DNA from: Pseudoalteromonas prydzensis
GTDB lineage: Bacteria; Pseudomonadota; Gammaproteobacteria; Enterobacterales; Alteromonadaceae
Direction of reading: 5' to 3'
Assembly (NCBI RefSeq): GCF_001661495.1
Contig: NZ_BDDT01000015.1
Location: 1-64,000 of the forward strand
DNA length: 64,000 bases
Every line of letters starts with the position of its first letter. The first letter of the stretch is position 1. The notes beneath the pieces were generated by a model. That model searched no databases and was not told the origin of the DNA. It saw only the letters and a program-made list of their open reading frames with translations. Positions 52,650-60,222 of this stretch are shown one piece after another. The translations under genes were made by a program, and so were the position numbers.

Positions 52650-53138
52650 ATGCAAATTAGCAAAAACTCGGCAGTTGAATTTCACTACACGTTAAGTGAA
52701 GCAGGCGAGCAACTAGAAACAAGTATCGGCAGCGAGCCATTAACCTATATTCATGGCCTAGCAGGCATGCTTCCAGGTCTTGAAACTGCGCTTGAAGGTA
52801 AAGGCGCTGGCGATAGCTTCAGCGTAACCCTTAAGCCAAGTGAATCTTACGGTGAGCGAGTAGATGACCTAATTCAACGCATCCCACTTAAACACCTACA
52901 AGGTGACACGAAAGTGTGGAAGCCAGGCATGACTGCAATGGTGAGCTCTAACCAAGGCCGCCATCAAGTAACGATTGTAAAAGTAGGCCGTTTTAATGCT
53001 GATTGCGATTTAAACCACCCATTTGCTGGTAGAACTCTCACTTTTGATGTGCAAGTACTCAGCGTGCGTGAAGCAACCAGCGAAGAGTTGTCTCATGGTC
53101 ATGTACACAGCGAAGGTGGCTGTGGCCACAACCACTAA
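52650..53138 (+). CDS. slyD: FKBP-type peptidyl-prolyl isomerase, SlyD-like
   Basis: A 162-residue cytoplasmic isomerase and chaperone. The FKBP domain with the inserted IF flap (LIQRIPLKHL...) includes YIHGLAGMLPGLETALEG and ESYGERVDDLIQ. The tail HGHVHSEGGCGHNH is a short version of the metal-binding tail of E. coli SlyD (196 residues), which donates nickel to hydrogenase. It lies 9 bp before an SDR gene, so the two may be co-transcribed. Confidence 0.9.
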   Translation: MQISKNSAVEFHYTLSEAGEQLETSIGSEPLTYIHGLAGMLPGLETALEGKGAGDSFSVTLKPSESYGERVDDLIQRIPLKHLQGDTKVWKPGMTAMVSSNQGRHQVTIVKVGRFNADCDLNHPFAGRTLTFDVQVLSVREATSEELSHGHVHSEGGCGHNH

Positions 53139-53147
53139 GGAATTACC

Positions 53148-53876
53148 ATGTCAAAGGTTGCAATCGTAACAGGCGGCAGTAAAGGCATCGGCCGTGCTGT
53201 TGTTGAGCGTTTTTTAAATAACGGCTATCAAGTGCATAATCTGGATCTTGAAGCTGCTGATTTAGGCATTTGGCACCACTGTGATGTCAGTAATGTTAAT
53301 GCTGTAAAGCAAGTTATTGCCGACATTGCCAGTCATTCAAAACGCATCGATGTGTTAGTATCGAATGCAGGTCGTCATTTAAGCGCTACCATTGAGAATA
53401 CCGATGAAGCAACCTTTGATAGCTTATTTGCACTTAATGTAAAAGGTGCATACGCAGCAATTCAAAGTGTCCTACCGAGCATGAAAGCGCAGCAAAATGG
53501 GGCGATTATCTTAATTGCCTCAGATCAAGCCATTATCGGCAAAAGCAATTCATTTGCCTACAACTTAACAAAACATGCCTTAGCATCAATGGCAAAAACC
53601 ACCGCACTAGATTACGCGCAGTACAATATTCGCGCCAATGCAGTCTGCCCAGGCACCATAGAAACACCGCTATTTCATAATGCTATCGACGCGTATTGTG
53701 CTCGTAGTGGCGCAGATAAAGCAAGTATAGTAGCCGAAGAAGGTGCTTTACAACCGTTAGGCAGACTCGGCCAGGCTGATGAAGTCGCTGCTCTAGTTAA
53801 TTTTTTAGCCAGTGATGATGCCAGCTTTATTACCGGCAGTTTGCAAACCATTGACGGTGGTTACACCGCGCAATGA
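53148..53876 (+). CDS. Short-chain dehydrogenase/reductase (sugar-acid type)
   Basis: A 242-residue classical SDR. The cofactor motif TGGSKGIG is at about 8-15, NAG at about 75, the active site Tyr and Lys lie in YNLTK, and PGTIETPL and the C-terminal IDGGYTAQ follow. Similar enzymes oxidise L-fucose, L-rhamnose or keto-deoxy acids. Its stop overlaps the following lactonase-like gene (ATGA). With that gene and the dehydratase and aldolase at 56.9-58.8 kb, a role in sugar-acid catabolism is inferred. Confidence 0.82.
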   Translation: MSKVAIVTGGSKGIGRAVVERFLNNGYQVHNLDLEAADLGIWHHCDVSNVNAVKQVIADIASHSKRIDVLVSNAGRHLSATIENTDEATFDSLFALNVKGAYAAIQSVLPSMKAQQNGAIILIASDQAIIGKSNSFAYNLTKHALASMAKTTALDYAQYNIRANAVCPGTIETPLFHNAIDAYCARSGADKASIVAEEGALQPLGRLGQADEVAALVNFLASDDASFITGSLQTIDGGYTAQ

Positions 53877-54715
53877 GTGAACGCATTATCGATCCCCATG
53901 TACACTTTTTTAATTTAGCACAGGGTCAATATGACTGGTTACAAGGGAGCAACCCGGTAAGCTGGCCCAATTTAGCAACTATTAAAGCCCCCATGACGGC
54001 AGTTCAACTCCAGCAGCAAGCCCAGTTTGAGCTTGCTGGCCTGGTACATATCGAGGCAGGCTTTGATAATCAGCAGCCAATCAACGAGCTGCGCTGGTTA
54101 GCTAAACACTTAGCTGGCCACAATTATAAAGCTATCAGCTTTGCCCCGATTGACAGCCCCCCCAACGATTTTAATAATGCAATTACCGCCTTATCACACC
54201 CCAGCTTAGTGGGTATTCGAGATATCACCGAGGGTACTGATGCAGTGCGCTTAAGTAACTCTCACTGCCTAGAAAACCTAGCGCTACTAAGTAGTCATCA
54301 GCTAATTTTTGAGGCGCAATTTAACATTGAAAACCTCGCTATTACGCAACAAATTGTAAATTATTGCCGCCAACTCCCGCATTTGCAGATTGTAATAAAC
54401 CATGCGGGCTTACCTAATGACTTGCCACAGTGGCAACAAGGTATTAGCCAACTAGCAAAAATAGCCAATTGCAGGATCAAATTTTCAGGATTTGAACTAC
54501 TCCCAGCACTGACTCAAACCCAGCAACAACAGTGCTTTGATTTTATTATTAAGCGCTTTGGAATACAGCGAGTAATGTTTGCCAGTAACTTCCCTGTATG
54601 CCAAATTAATACTAGTTACCAACAATGTTGGCAAAGCCATTTCAAACGTTGCACGAGTGATAACATGTGGTCACAACTTAGCTACAAAAACGCACAGCAC
54701 TGCTATCAAGTTTAA
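53873..54715 (+). CDS. Amidohydrolase-family lactonase (COG3618-like)
   Basis: A 280-residue TIM-barrel hydrolase with the metal motif DPHVHFF near the N-terminus (IIDPHVHFFNLAQGQYDWL). It carries INHAGLP in the middle and RVMFASNFPVC near the C-terminus. This is the layout of L-rhamnono/L-fucono-lactonases in the amidohydrolase_2 family. It is coupled to the SDR by a 4-bp overlap, fitting successive sugar oxidation and lactone opening. The exact sugar is unknown. Confidence 0.82.
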   Translation: MSERIIDPHVHFFNLAQGQYDWLQGSNPVSWPNLATIKAPMTAVQLQQQAQFELAGLVHIEAGFDNQQPINELRWLAKHLAGHNYKAISFAPIDSPPNDFNNAITALSHPSLVGIRDITEGTDAVRLSNSHCLENLALLSSHQLIFEAQFNIENLAITQQIVNYCRQLPHLQIVINHAGLPNDLPQWQQGISQLAKIANCRIKFSGFELLPALTQTQQQQCFDFIIKRFGIQRVMFASNFPVCQINTSYQQCWQSHFKRCTSDNMWSQLSYKNAQHCYQV

Positions 54716-54764
54716 TTAAAACCCGCTATATTTAAGCTATGTTGGATAAAAATAAAGTATCAAT

Positions 54765-56327
54765 ATGGCTATTTCATCAACAAATAAAGTCGCCTTAGGA
54801 CTGGTTAATATCTCTTTGCTAGCACTGCTAACTGGCTGTGGTGGCGGTAGCTCAATGGGCGATAACAGTCCTCCAGATACAGGAACCAGCATCAGCTGGA
54901 CCCAAGGTGTATTTCAACCATCAGGCAATTTTGCACAGCAATGCCAAGCATTAAATGAAAAACATTGGTTGCGCTCGTGGAGTAACGAAACCTACCTTTG
55001 GTATGACGAAATTATTGATCGCGATCCAGCACTCACACCGACTGTTAGTGAATACTTTGCATTACTCAAAACAGAACAAATTACCGACTCTGGCGCGAAA
55101 AAAGATAATTTTCATTCCAGCCTGCCAACTGCAGAATGGGAAGCACAAAGCCAGTCTGGGGTGACCTTTGGTTATGGCTTTAAAATAAAATTAATAAGCG
55201 CCACAGCACCACGTCAAGGCGTGATCAGTTACACAGAGCCAAATACCCCCGCGAGTAATCAAAACCTTGCTCGCGGCTTTGAGATTTTAGAAGTAGACGG
55301 CGTTGATTTTGTTAATGCGTCAACGCAAGCAGAGGTCGATACTCTCAATGCGGGTTTATTTCCCAGTCAAACCGGTAAAAGCACCACTTTTTTATTCAAA
55401 GACATTAATACCGACGAAACCCGTGAAGTTACTCTAACCTCGCAAACAATCACTTCTCTTCCTGTCACAAACGTGAAAACCTTAGCCGACGGCAGTGTGG
55501 GCTACTTTCAATTTAATAGTCATAATGCGGTGGCTGAAAAACCCCTTTATGATGCATTTAATAACCTTAAAGCCAGTAATGTCACTGATTTAATTATTGA
55601 TATTCGCTACAACGGCGGTGGTTTTTTACAAATGGCGAGCCAAGTTGCCTATATGATCGCAGGGTCTGCGAATACCAATGGCAAAATTTTTGAAAAAACA
55701 ATTTTCAATGACCAACACCCAACTTTTAACCCTGTCACCGGGCAACGTTTAGAACCTGTGATGTTCACCGATGAATTTGTTGGCTTTGCCGATAACCCAG
55801 CGTTGCTGCCAGGCACGCCATTGCCGAGCCTTAATTTAAAACGTGTATATTTGTTAACAACTGCGAGTACCTGTTCAGCCAGTGAGGCCATTATGAACGG
55901 CCTGCGCGGCGTGGATGTTGAAGTCATTCAAATTGGCTCTGGTACTTGTGGCAAACCTTATGGTTTTTACCCAACAGATAACTGTGATACTACGTACTTT
56001 AGTATTCAATTTACCGGCGAAAACAACAAAGGTTTTGGTGAGTACTCAGATGGTTTTGCACCAGAAAACACCACTGACAATGCCCGCTTACCTGTTCGTG
56101 TAGAGGGTTGTGCGGTAGCAGACGATTTTAGCCGTCAGCTAGGCGACCCTGAAGAAGCGATGTTAAAAGCGGCATTAGATTACCGTACAAACGGTAGTTG
56201 CCCGGCTGCAAGCTCGATAGCCAGTAAACAAGGCTTTGCACCCGCAAACTTTAGCGACACGCCTGCCGTACAAGATAGCCGTGCCGCAACCTTGGCTGAA
56301 CAAAGCAAAGTATTACCAAGGCAATAA
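54765..56327 (+). CDS. S41-family peptidase lipoprotein
   Basis: A 520-residue lipoprotein (lipobox LLTGC at about residues 21-25, then GGGSS). A PDZ-like region is at about 130-215, and an S41 (tail-specific protease-like) domain at about 230-430 has the catalytic Ser in STCSASEAIMNGL and RYNGGGF upstream. Several cysteines near the C-terminus (CGKPYG, DNCDTTY, VEGCAV, GSCPAA) suggest disulfides. Similar predicted peptidases are common in Alteromonadales. Probably faces the periplasm or cell surface. Confidence 0.87.
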   Translation: MAISSTNKVALGLVNISLLALLTGCGGGSSMGDNSPPDTGTSISWTQGVFQPSGNFAQQCQALNEKHWLRSWSNETYLWYDEIIDRDPALTPTVSEYFALLKTEQITDSGAKKDNFHSSLPTAEWEAQSQSGVTFGYGFKIKLISATAPRQGVISYTEPNTPASNQNLARGFEILEVDGVDFVNASTQAEVDTLNAGLFPSQTGKSTTFLFKDINTDETREVTLTSQTITSLPVTNVKTLADGSVGYFQFNSHNAVAEKPLYDAFNNLKASNVTDLIIDIRYNGGGFLQMASQVAYMIAGSANTNGKIFEKTIFNDQHPTFNPVTGQRLEPVMFTDEFVGFADNPALLPGTPLPSLNLKRVYLLTTASTCSASEAIMNGLRGVDVEVIQIGSGTCGKPYGFYPTDNCDTTYFSIQFTGENNKGFGEYSDGFAPENTTDNARLPVRVEGCAVADDFSRQLGDPEEAMLKAALDYRTNGSCPAASSIASKQGFAPANFSDTPAVQDSRAATLAEQSKVLPRQ

Positions 56328-56345
56328 GCGATTGAGGCAACAACA

Positions 56346-56723
56346 ATGCTAAACAAAAAAGTACTTTTTATGCTAGCGGCAATATTACTATATGGCTGTG
56401 CAACGGCAGAAACAGCAACGCCCAAATTACAACATGCGTTACTTACAAAACCGCAAAGTGAGCTTATTGCCCAAGGGATTGCTCGCCTAATGCGCAGCGA
56501 GAATATTGCAGTCGCTGATGATGTATTTATGCAGCGAAGTTTAATGGTGGTCGATAACGTTACTAAAACCGACGAACTTGGCAACCCAATTATGGGTAAG
56601 CAGCTTAATATGCCTGACCGTTATGAGCTGCTGATCAAAAATGATCTTTGTTTTGTTAGGCATTTAGACAGTAAGGCCACAGAGCCATTGCCGGATGTGA
56701 AATGTAAGGTGAATTATAACTAG
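56346..56723 (+). CDS. Small predicted lipoprotein whose stop codon begins a heptamer array
   Basis: A 125-residue protein with a lipoprotein signal (ILLYGC, Cys at about residue 18) and no recognised family. The start has GAGG upstream and follows the S41 peptidase by 18 bp, so it is probably co-transcribed. Its TAG stop is the first TAG of a (TAGGTTC)4 array, so the reading frame ends exactly where the repeat begins. The original C-terminus may have been altered. Confidence 0.65.
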   Translation: MLNKKVLFMLAAILLYGCATAETATPKLQHALLTKPQSELIAQGIARLMRSENIAVADDVFMQRSLMVVDNVTKTDELGNPIMGKQLNMPDRYELLIKNDLCFVRHLDSKATEPLPDVKCKVNYN

Positions 56724-56752
56724 GTTCTAGGTTCTAGGTTCTAGGTTCTAGG
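56721..56752 (+). repeat. Heptamer array (TAGGTTC)4 starting at a stop codon
   Basis: Four perfect copies plus TAGG. The first TAG is the stop codon of the upstream lipoprotein gene. The unit is identical to that of the 18-copy array at 44356-44484. Confidence 0.95.
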
Positions 56753-56820
56753 AAAATTTTAACATGTTGAATTAGTAGGAATAACTTTAAGCTTGTTAAA
56801 GGTCAAAGTAAATCATCGCT

Positions 56821-56852
56821 TGAGTAGCGAGCTAAATTTAGCTCGCTACTCA
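56821..56852. terminator. Perfect 32-bp palindrome between convergent genes
   Basis: Arms of 16 bp with no loop, centred at AAATTT, with core AGTAGCGAGC/GCTCGCTACT. It probably forms a bidirectional terminator or cruciform. It is embedded in a heptamer-register sequence that starts at the dehydratase stop codon (56871). Confidence 0.65.
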
Positions 56853-56872
56853 TAGCTCGCGACTCGTCGCTT
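56837..56872 (-). repeat. Degenerate heptamer array starting in the stop codon of the dehydratase
   Basis: On the minus strand the register reads AGCGACG, AGTCGCG, AGCTATG, AGTAGCG, AGCTAAA. The first A is the last base of the TAA stop at 56873-56871 region. It runs into the 32-bp palindrome. Confidence 0.6.
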
Positions 56873-58046
56873 ATTTTATTTCTACACGTTGCGAGCGCAT
56901 CACGATTTCGTCGTTCAGCTCAATACCAATACCTGGCTCTTCCGATACTTCAAAGAAGCCATTTTTAGGTTGTGGATCTTGCAGGCATAACTCACGGTTC
57001 CACTTTTTAATCGCATAAGTATGATGCTCATGAATTAAGAAGTTTGGAATAGCCGTTTCTAAGTGCAATGACGCTGCAGTGGCTACGGGACCGCCACACA
57101 CATGAGCCTGAATACGTACGTCAAAGATGTCAGCATAATCACAGACTTTTTTGGTTTCAGTAAAACCACCACATAAACCAATATCAGGTTGTAGTACATT
57201 AATACTTTGATCTTCTAAATAAGGGCGTACGCCCCAACGGTTGTATAAACGCTCGCCACCAGCAATCGGCACGGATACTTTGTCAGCTACTTTGGCATGC
57301 AGTGAATGATTTAAATAGTTCACTGGCTCTTCATAGAACATACAATCGAACTCTTTGGCGATTTCACCAATTTGAATTGCGGATGTCACACCCGGTAAGC
57401 TGTGACATTCGAAAATAATGTCAACTTCATCACCTACCGCTTCACGAATTGCTTGCATGCGGGCACGGTATAATTTCATTTCAGCTCGTGAAATGATATT
57501 AGTACGGTCGTAATAAGTATTGCCGTCTTTATCGTATTGGATCGGATCAACTTTAACCGCATCGTAACCTTCCGCCACCGCTTTTAATGCCGCTTCTGCG
57601 TATTCTTGTGGATGCACAAGTGCTTTGAACTCAGTGTCCCAATCAAACTGTAATTGTGAGGCATAAGTACGCAGCTTGTCGTTAACCTTGCCACCAAGCA
57701 GCTGATACACAGGTAAACCCAATGCTTTACCTTTAATATCCCACAGAGCCGTATCTATCGCACTCATCGCGGCATAAACTACAGGCCCGCCACCTAATCC
57801 CCAGAAGCTTTCACGTAGCATACGCGACCATAACTTTTCTGTTTGGAATGGGTCGTGACCAATTAAAAAAGCATCAGCCATTTCTTTGATCATGGCTGCG
57901 GCTGCACTGTGGCCTAAGTCATACGCAAGGCCAGCTTCGCCAACGCCGCTAATACCTTCGTCAGTATGAATACGAACAAAGACAGGTGTCCAAGCTGGTC
58001 TGTCTGGACAATGGATATCAAACACTTCAACGCGATTAACTTTCAT
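56871..58046 (-). CDS. Enolase-superfamily sugar-acid dehydratase (mandelate racemase type)
   Basis: A 391-residue TIM-barrel enzyme that should dehydrate an aldonic acid or isomerise a lactone. Visible are the capping-domain start (MKVNRVEVFDIHC), the metal-binding segment with Glu213 and His215 (FECHSLPG), Glu in FYEEPVNY, Glu in IAGGERLYNRW, and the base His in IQAHVCGGP. This resembles the D-galactonate/mannonate dehydratase groups, but the usual first ligand Asp is Glu213. It lies 26 bp after a class II aldolase gene in one operon. Confidence 0.83.
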   Translation of the reverse strand: MKVNRVEVFDIHCPDRPAWTPVFVRIHTDEGISGVGEAGLAYDLGHSAAAAMIKEMADAFLIGHDPFQTEKLWSRMLRESFWGLGGGPVVYAAMSAIDTALWDIKGKALGLPVYQLLGGKVNDKLRTYASQLQFDWDTEFKALVHPQEYAEAALKAVAEGYDAVKVDPIQYDKDGNTYYDRTNIISRAEMKLYRARMQAIREAVGDEVDIIFECHSLPGVTSAIQIGEIAKEFDCMFYEEPVNYLNHSLHAKVADKVSVPIAGGERLYNRWGVRPYLEDQSINVLQPDIGLCGGFTETKKVCDYADIFDVRIQAHVCGGPVATAASLHLETAIPNFLIHEHHTYAIKKWNRELCLQDPQPKNGFFEVSEEPGIGIELNDEIVMRSQRVEIK

Positions 58047-58072
58047 AAAATTCCTTATTAACCAGAGCTTGG

Positions 58073-58840
58073 TTATTTTGCAAAATTAGGATCAAGTCGA
58101 TAAGCTTTACGCAGCATTGCAGGCCATGCTAATTGCCCGCCAGTACTGCCGCTGTGTACTACATTCGCTTGGTTATAAATATTATCTATTATAGCTTGTG
58201 GAACCGGTGTAACCGCTTGGCCACTGGCTTGCAGGGCGAGCTGAATCTCACAAGCTCGCTGCAAATCATAAAAACGCATAAACGCATCGCCAACCGTTGG
58301 CCCAACAGTTAAGCCGCCATGATTAACCAACAGCATATGATTGGTATTAGCTAAGTCATCTTGCAGGCGTTTTTTCTCATCATTATTTACCGCCAGCCCT
58401 TCATAGCCATGATAAGACAACGAGGGTAGCGAGAACATTGAATATTGGCTTAAAGGCAGTAAACCATTTTGCTGTGTGGCAACAGCGATGGTTTCTTTAG
58501 TATGTAAATGGATAACACAATGGGCATCTTCACGCACTTCATGGATCGCGCTATGAATAGTGAATCCAGCGGGATTAATCGCAAAAGGGGTATCATCTAA
58601 AATATTGCCGTCTAAATCCACTTTCACTAAATTAGAAGCGGTAACTTCATCAAAGGTTAGACCAAACGCATTTACTAAATAATGATCAGTTCCCGGTAGG
58701 CGGGCCGATAAATGGGTATATATCAAATCACCCCAACGAAAATGCTCAACCAACCGATAACAGGCGGCTAAATCAACGCGTAACTGCCATTCTTGGGCTG
58801 ATACTTTATTTTTTAAATCAAGCTGCGGTAATTCAAACAT
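58073..58840 (-). CDS. Class II aldolase/adducin family protein
   Basis: A 255-residue protein of the class II aldolase/adducin fold. The N-terminal helix LAACYRLVEHFRWGDLIYTHLSAR, the HLHTK zinc-ligand pair at about residue 115 and NHGGLTVG fit the family. Members include L-fuculose-phosphate aldolase and also non-aldolase enzymes; the long C-terminal region is the adducin-like form. It heads the operon with the sugar-acid dehydratase. Substrate unknown. Confidence 0.85.
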   Translation of the reverse strand: MFELPQLDLKNKVSAQEWQLRVDLAACYRLVEHFRWGDLIYTHLSARLPGTDHYLVNAFGLTFDEVTASNLVKVDLDGNILDDTPFAINPAGFTIHSAIHEVREDAHCVIHLHTKETIAVATQQNGLLPLSQYSMFSLPSLSYHGYEGLAVNNDEKKRLQDDLANTNHMLLVNHGGLTVGPTVGDAFMRFYDLQRACEIQLALQASGQAVTPVPQAIIDNIYNQANVVHSGSTGGQLAWPAMLRKAYRLDPNFAK

Positions 58841-58929
58841 TGCAATGCCTTATACAAGCGTGCCGTTAACACGAAATAGATGGATAGAAGTCTAAAGTAG
58901 TGTGCGAGGATGATCAATCTTTAAAATAA

Positions 58930-58957
58930 AACAGCCACACCAAATGGTGTGGCTGTT
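58930..58957 (-). terminator. Terminator of the cytochrome c gene
   Basis: 13-bp stem AACAGCCACACCA/TGGTGTGGCTGTT with a 2-nt loop, followed on the minus strand by TTATTTTAAAG, 37 bp after the cytochrome stop. Confidence 0.85.
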
Positions 58958-58994
58958 CACTGCGAGCTAAGTAGGTAACCCGCGTTAGAAAAAG

Positions 58995-59318
58995 TTATTT
59001 TACGTTTGCTAAGTAGTCAGCAATTGCAGTCATTTCTTCTTCTGTTACATTTGCAACCATCGCTTTCATCGCTGCCGACATACCGTTACTGCGCGCGCCC
59101 GACTTAATATCTTTCATTTGCGCAACTAAATATTCTTTATTTTGACCATTTAGTTTCGGGTACATTGCCATAATAGGTGCTTTACCTTCAGGGCCATGAC
59201 AAGTTTGGCACAGTTTTGCAGTGTAAAGCGCTGCACCATCTGCTGCCATACTATTAAATGACACACTCGCAGCCATTGTGAGACTTGCGCCTAAGAGTAA
59301 TTTTGTTATCTTGCTCAT
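58995..59318 (-). CDS. Class I cytochrome c, periplasmic
   Basis: A 107-residue monoheme cytochrome with a signal peptide (about 1-25, ending NSMAA), the heme motif CQTCH at about 37-41 and an axial Met (NGMSAAMKAMV). It resembles the small cytochrome c4/c5-like carriers that deliver electrons to terminal oxidases. The gene is monocistronic. The partner oxidase is not in the window. Confidence 0.88.
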   Translation of the reverse strand: MSKITKLLLGASLTMAASVSFNSMAADGAALYTAKLCQTCHGPEGKAPIMAMYPKLNGQNKEYLVAQMKDIKSGARSNGMSAAMKAMVANVTEEEMTAIADYLANVK

Positions 59319-59460
59319 TGTATTCTCTCTTCTTTTTGACGGTTTATAAAAATTATTGCTCTAATTGTAGACCATAATGACAGATCTTTGCACATAACTA
59401 ATGTACGTAATTTATACACCGGGTAGATCAGCAAACACACTGCTCAAATTAGCTATTAGG

Positions 59461-60000
59461 CTACCAAACTAAATCATCTGGTACTTCAAAATCTGCATAG
59501 GGGTCATCTTCATCTTTGCCTTTATCTTCAGGTTCAACATGAAACACTATGTACTTTTCATCAACTTCTGCCACTTTACGCGCAGGCTCATCTTCGAGTA
59601 CAAAAAACTGCCCTTCCAGTACACAAATAGCCAGCCGACCACCTGATAATGCCTTTTGGGTTTTCTCGTTCACCTCGAGCTCTTTTACCTTATTTTCATA
59701 AGTAAAATTAAAAGTACGTTCACCACGTATAGAATCTTGATTATTGTGCTCTAATATTTGCTTAACACGAGCGACCTGTTCACGCTGTTTTAGCTCAGCT
59801 TGGCGTGTTTGGTTTAACTCTTCTGCTTTTTTCTGCTGTTCTAGCTTTGTTTGCTGAATATGCTTTTGCAGATCACTGGGGTTACTCGTTGCCCCTTTCT
59901 TTGGCTTCTTTTGCTGCTTACGTTTTTCACTTTTAGCAACTTTAGCTTTATGTGAGGTGGTTAATCCTGCTTTGAGCAATTGGTCTTGTAATGAACCCAT
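59461..60000 (-). CDS. yaiL: DUF2058 protein YaiL
   Basis: A 179-residue protein of the YaiL/DUF2058 family. The N-terminal motif SLQDQLLKAGL is followed by a very basic stretch (KAKVAKSEKRKQQKKPKKG), a charged coiled coil and the C-terminal domain ending DPYADFEVPDDLVW. The basic segment suggests nucleic-acid binding; relatives are annotated as nucleoprotein/polynucleotide-associated. Function is unproven. Confidence 0.88.
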   Translation of the reverse strand: MGSLQDQLLKAGLTTSHKAKVAKSEKRKQQKKPKKGATSNPSDLQKHIQQTKLEQQKKAEELNQTRQAELKQREQVARVKQILEHNNQDSIRGERTFNFTYENKVKELEVNEKTQKALSGGRLAICVLEGQFFVLEDEPARKVAEVDEKYIVFHVEPEDKGKDEDDPYADFEVPDDLVW

Positions 60001-60222
60001 GGCTTTGTTCCATTAAAAACTGATATTAAGATTATTTTAATCTTCAATGCGCATAAATCATAGTGCTGTGGTCATTAATCTAACAAAGTGTTGTAGGTGA
60101 TACCGTGATTTAGCGCAAAGAATATATATTTTTACAATAGAAGTAATCACTTAAAGCAATGCCTATGGTTGAATTTAATATCAATCAGGTTAAGCTGTGA
60201 TTTTTGTAGTAGGGCCAATACA

